Of a stretch of DNA of 8,124 nucleotides, positions 6,013 to 8,124 are shown in pieces; position 1 is the first letter of the stretch, and every line of letters begins with the position of its first letter. A program made the translations under genes and the position numbers. Under the pieces are notes generated by a model. The model made no database searches, was not told the origin of the DNA, and saw only the letters and a list, made by a program, of their open reading frames with translations. The stretch is from Ruminococcus sp. (GTDB lineage: Bacteria > Bacillota > Clostridia > Oscillospirales > Ruminococcaceae): NCBI GenBank assembly GCA_031262625.1, contig JAISHJ010000059.1:1-8124 (forward strand). Reading direction: 5' to 3'.

Positions 6013-6041
6013 TTGACAGGGCTTTATAACCATGCTATAAT
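6013..6041 (+). promoter_or_regulatory. Perfect consensus promoter of fhs
   Basis: TTGACA (6013-6018), 17 bases, TATAAT (6036-6041) with TGC directly before it: a complete consensus -35, ideal spacer, extended -10 and consensus -10. The predicted start is near 6048, giving a leader of about 31 bases. This should be among the strongest promoters of the genome, in line with a high demand for Fhs. It also settles the fhs start, since any start upstream of 6048 lies in the promoter. Confidence 0.92.
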
Positions 6042-6078
6042 TATGATAAGTAATTTTACATGGTTAGAGAGAATAAAA

Positions 6079-7758
6079 ATGAATAGTTTTCCAAGTGATA
6101 TAGAAATCGCACAGAGCACACCCATGAAAAAAATAGGGGAGATTGCCGCACAGATGGGGCTTACTCCCGATGATTACGAACCCTATGGGCACTATAAAGC
6201 GAAACTTTCGGAAGAACTCTTTGAAAAGACCGCCGGAAATCCCGACGGTAAGCTTATCCTCGTCACCGCCGTTAATCCTACCCCCGCCGGTGAAGGGAAG
6301 ACGACAATTTCCACCGGGCTTGCACAGGCGATGAATAAGATAGGGAAGCCTACCATGCTTGCCCTGCGCGAACCTTCCCTCGGTCCTGTCTTCGGGATAA
6401 AGGGCGGCGCAGCAGGCGGCGGTTATTCACAGGTTGTCCCTATGGAGGACATTAACCTTCATTTTACAGGGGATATGCACGCGATAACTTCCGCGAATAA
6501 TCTTCTTTGCGCGCTCCTTGACAACCATTTACAGCAAGGAAACGAACTTAAAATCGACGTCCGCAGAATAATGATAGACCGCTGCCTTGATATGAACGAC
6601 CGCGCTTTACGTAATGTCGTTGTGGGAATGGGCGGAAAGCTCGACGGAATTCCGCGTGAGGAGCATTTCAGAATTACCGTTGCTTCGGAAGTTATGGCTA
6701 TTTTATGTCTTTCATCCGACCTTGCGGACCTAAAACGCCGTCTCGGCAATATCTTGGCAGCGTTTGATACGGACGGCAACCCTGTCTACGCTCGAGACCT
6801 TAACGCAGACGGCGCAATGTGCGCGCTCCTTAAAGATGCCCTAAAGCCTAACCTTGTGCAGACTCTCGAAAACACGCCCTGTATTATCCACGGCGGACCT
6901 TTCGCGAATATCGCCCACGGCTGTAACTCCGTCAGAGCAACGAAACTTGCGCTCAAACTCAGAGAATATACCGTGACGGAAGCCGGCTTCGGTTCCGACC
7001 TCGGCGCGGAGAAATTTTTTGACATAAAATGCAGATTCGCAGGGCTTACGCCCTCCTGTACCGTTCTCGTTGCTACTATCAGAGCGCTTAAATATAACGG
7101 CGGCGTTCCTAAGACGGAACTTACTAAGGAAAACCTCAATGCGCTCAAAGCCGGCTTGCCGAATCTTCAAACCCATATCGAGAATATGAAAAAATACTCC
7201 GTGCCTGTAGTCGTAGCGATAAACCGCTTCTACGCAGATACAGAAGCGGAGATAGAAGCGGTTAAATCCTTCGCCGAAAGCCTCGGTGTACCCTGTGAAG
7301 TTGCGGAGAGTTTCGCTAAGGGCGGAGAGGGTGGAATTTCCCTCGCCGAAACTGTCGTGAAGACGATAGAAAATACACCGTCAAAATTTGCTCCCATCTA
7401 CGACTCTACTCTTCCGATAAAAGAAAAAATAGAAAAAATTGCAACCGAAATTTATCGTGCCGACGGCGTAATTTATACTCCGAAAGCTGAAAAAGCTATC
7501 GCGGAAATTACGAAACTCGGCTTCGACAAAACCCCGGTTTGTATCGCGAAAACACAGTATTCACTGTCGGATGACCCTTCAAAACTTTGTGCGCCGAAAG
7601 GCTTTAATATAACCGTCAGAGACGTTAAGCTTTCGGCAGGAGCAGGCTTTGCGGTAGCCCTCACCGGTGATATTATGGTAATGCCGGGCTTGCCGAAAAA
7701 GCCCGCCGCAAATATTATCGACTGTGATAACAGCGGTAAGATTTCAGGGCTTTTCTAA
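6079..7758 (+). CDS. fhs: Formate--tetrahydrofolate ligase
   Basis: Fhs joins formate to tetrahydrofolate using ATP, giving 10-formyl-THF for purines, fMet-tRNA and, in acetogens, the methyl branch of the Wood-Ljungdahl pathway. The 559 residues match the family length. The ATP-binding loop PTPAGEGKTT sits at residues 67-76 with K74 in the position known from the Moorella enzyme. The family signature KGGAAGGGYSQV starts at K108, and further conserved blocks include GMGGKLDGIPREEHF and EAGFGSDLGAEKF. An in-frame TTG at 5977 would add 34 residues, but that stretch spans the promoter (6013-6041) and looks non-coding. The ATG at 6043 also precedes the predicted transcript start. The ATG at 6079 has a weak AGAGAG ribosome site. 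No other Wood-Ljungdahl gene is in view, so acetogenesis cannot be concluded. Confidence 0.97.
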   Translation: MNSFPSDIEIAQSTPMKKIGEIAAQMGLTPDDYEPYGHYKAKLSEELFEKTAGNPDGKLILVTAVNPTPAGEGKTTISTGLAQAMNKIGKPTMLALREPSLGPVFGIKGGAAGGGYSQVVPMEDINLHFTGDMHAITSANNLLCALLDNHLQQGNELKIDVRRIMIDRCLDMNDRALRNVVVGMGGKLDGIPREEHFRITVASEVMAILCLSSDLADLKRRLGNILAAFDTDGNPVYARDLNADGAMCALLKDALKPNLVQTLENTPCIIHGGPFANIAHGCNSVRATKLALKLREYTVTEAGFGSDLGAEKFFDIKCRFAGLTPSCTVLVATIRALKYNGGVPKTELTKENLNALKAGLPNLQTHIENMKKYSVPVVVAINRFYADTEAEIEAVKSFAESLGVPCEVAESFAKGGEGGISLAETVVKTIENTPSKFAPIYDSTLPIKEKIEKIATEIYRADGVIYTPKAEKAIAEITKLGFDKTPVCIAKTQYSLSDDPSKLCAPKGFNITVRDVKLSAGAGFAVALTGDIMVMPGLPKKPAANIIDCDNSGKISGLF

Positions 7759-7786
7759 ACAAAAAATTATAAAAATAGGAGTTTTT

Positions 7787-8124
7787 ATGAACAACGTAAT
7801 TGAATGTATCTTAACACGCAGAAGCGTTCGTGAGTTTAAGGACGAAGCGATAAAGTATGACGATATGATGCAGATTATGGAGACTGCACTCTTTGCGCCG
7901 AGCGGTATGAATCTCCAGTCTTGGCATTTTTCCGCGATAATGAATAAAGCGCTTATCCATTCCCTCGCGGCGGCTATCGGGCAGGAACTTCGCCGCGAAA
8001 GCTATGACTTCTATAAACCCGCTGCCTTAATTATACCTTCAAATATCCCCTCAAATCCTCTCGGTAAAGACGACAACGCCTGTGCAATTGAAAACGTAAT
8101 GATCGCCGCTCATTCCCTCGGTAT
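7787..8124 (+). CDS. Nitroreductase family protein (partial, continues past window end)
   Basis: The first 112 residues of an FMN-dependent nitroreductase-like oxidoreductase are present; the gene is open at the window edge. The N-terminus MNNVIECILTRRSVREF carries the family's RRSVR FMN-phosphate contact near residues 11-15. This is followed by the APSGMNLQSWHF segment (about residues 38-49) and the DDNACAIENVMIAAHSLG helix, which lines the cofactor and dimer interface. A strong AGGAG site (7777-7781) lies 5 bases before the ATG. The gap to fhs is 28 bases with no terminator or promoter, so it is probably transcribed from the fhs promoter. The substrate cannot be told from this part; members reduce nitro compounds, quinones or flavins with NAD(P)H. 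Confidence 0.92.
   Translation, partial: MNNVIECILTRRSVREFKDEAIKYDDMMQIMETALFAPSGMNLQSWHFSAIMNKALIHSLAAAIGQELRRESYDFYKPAALIIPSNIPSNPLGKDDNACAIENVMIAAHSLG

Noticed and set aside
6459..7176. Three long minus-strand frames inside fhs
   Set aside because: They are overlapping antisense shadows of a highly conserved enzyme in GC-richer codons, with no ribosome sites or recognisable products.

Overview
The window reads as chromosomal core sequence from an AT-leaning, low-GC Gram-positive bacterium of the Clostridia type, possibly a gut member of the Oscillospirales. This is an inference from gene content and style: purine-rich AGGAG-type ribosome sites, TTG-17-TGnTATAAT (housekeeping sigma) promoters, a lipobox lipoprotein carrying a solute-binding domain, a bacterial formate-tetrahydrofolate ligase, and a short Rpn-family tail protein. 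No CRISPR array, insertion sequence, phage gene or complete defence system is visible.

Layout, left to right. The minus strand carries rpsT (ribosomal protein S20) followed downstream by a tRNA-Thr with a CGU anticodon. The AT-rich divergent region 456-734 separates rpsT from a plus-strand operon: a small two-CBS-domain protein, alr (alanine racemase) whose start overlaps the CBS stop, and prmC (release-factor glutamine methyltransferase). A 12-bp bidirectional hairpin terminator ends this operon. It also ends a convergent 83-codon minus-strand gene that encodes only the C-terminal tail of an Rpn/PD-(D/E)XK-type protein.

The region 3515-3669 holds two divergent promoters. One drives the small Rpn-tail gene. 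The other drives a 765-residue lipoprotein with an N-terminal repeat (probably propeller) region and a C-terminal family 1-like solute-binding domain; no permease or ATPase gene accompanies it. A fully consensus promoter then drives fhs, followed after a short gap by a nitroreductase gene that runs off the window.

How the genes fit together: S20, tRNA-Thr and PrmC serve translation; Alr supplies D-alanine for peptidoglycan; Fhs feeds one-carbon units into folate metabolism; the lipoprotein probably senses or binds an external solute. The least ordinary items are the solo Rpn tail with a very strong, nearly leaderless promoter, the CBS protein coupled to alr, and the orphan two-domain lipoprotein. 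I did not find a convincing multi-gene novel system.
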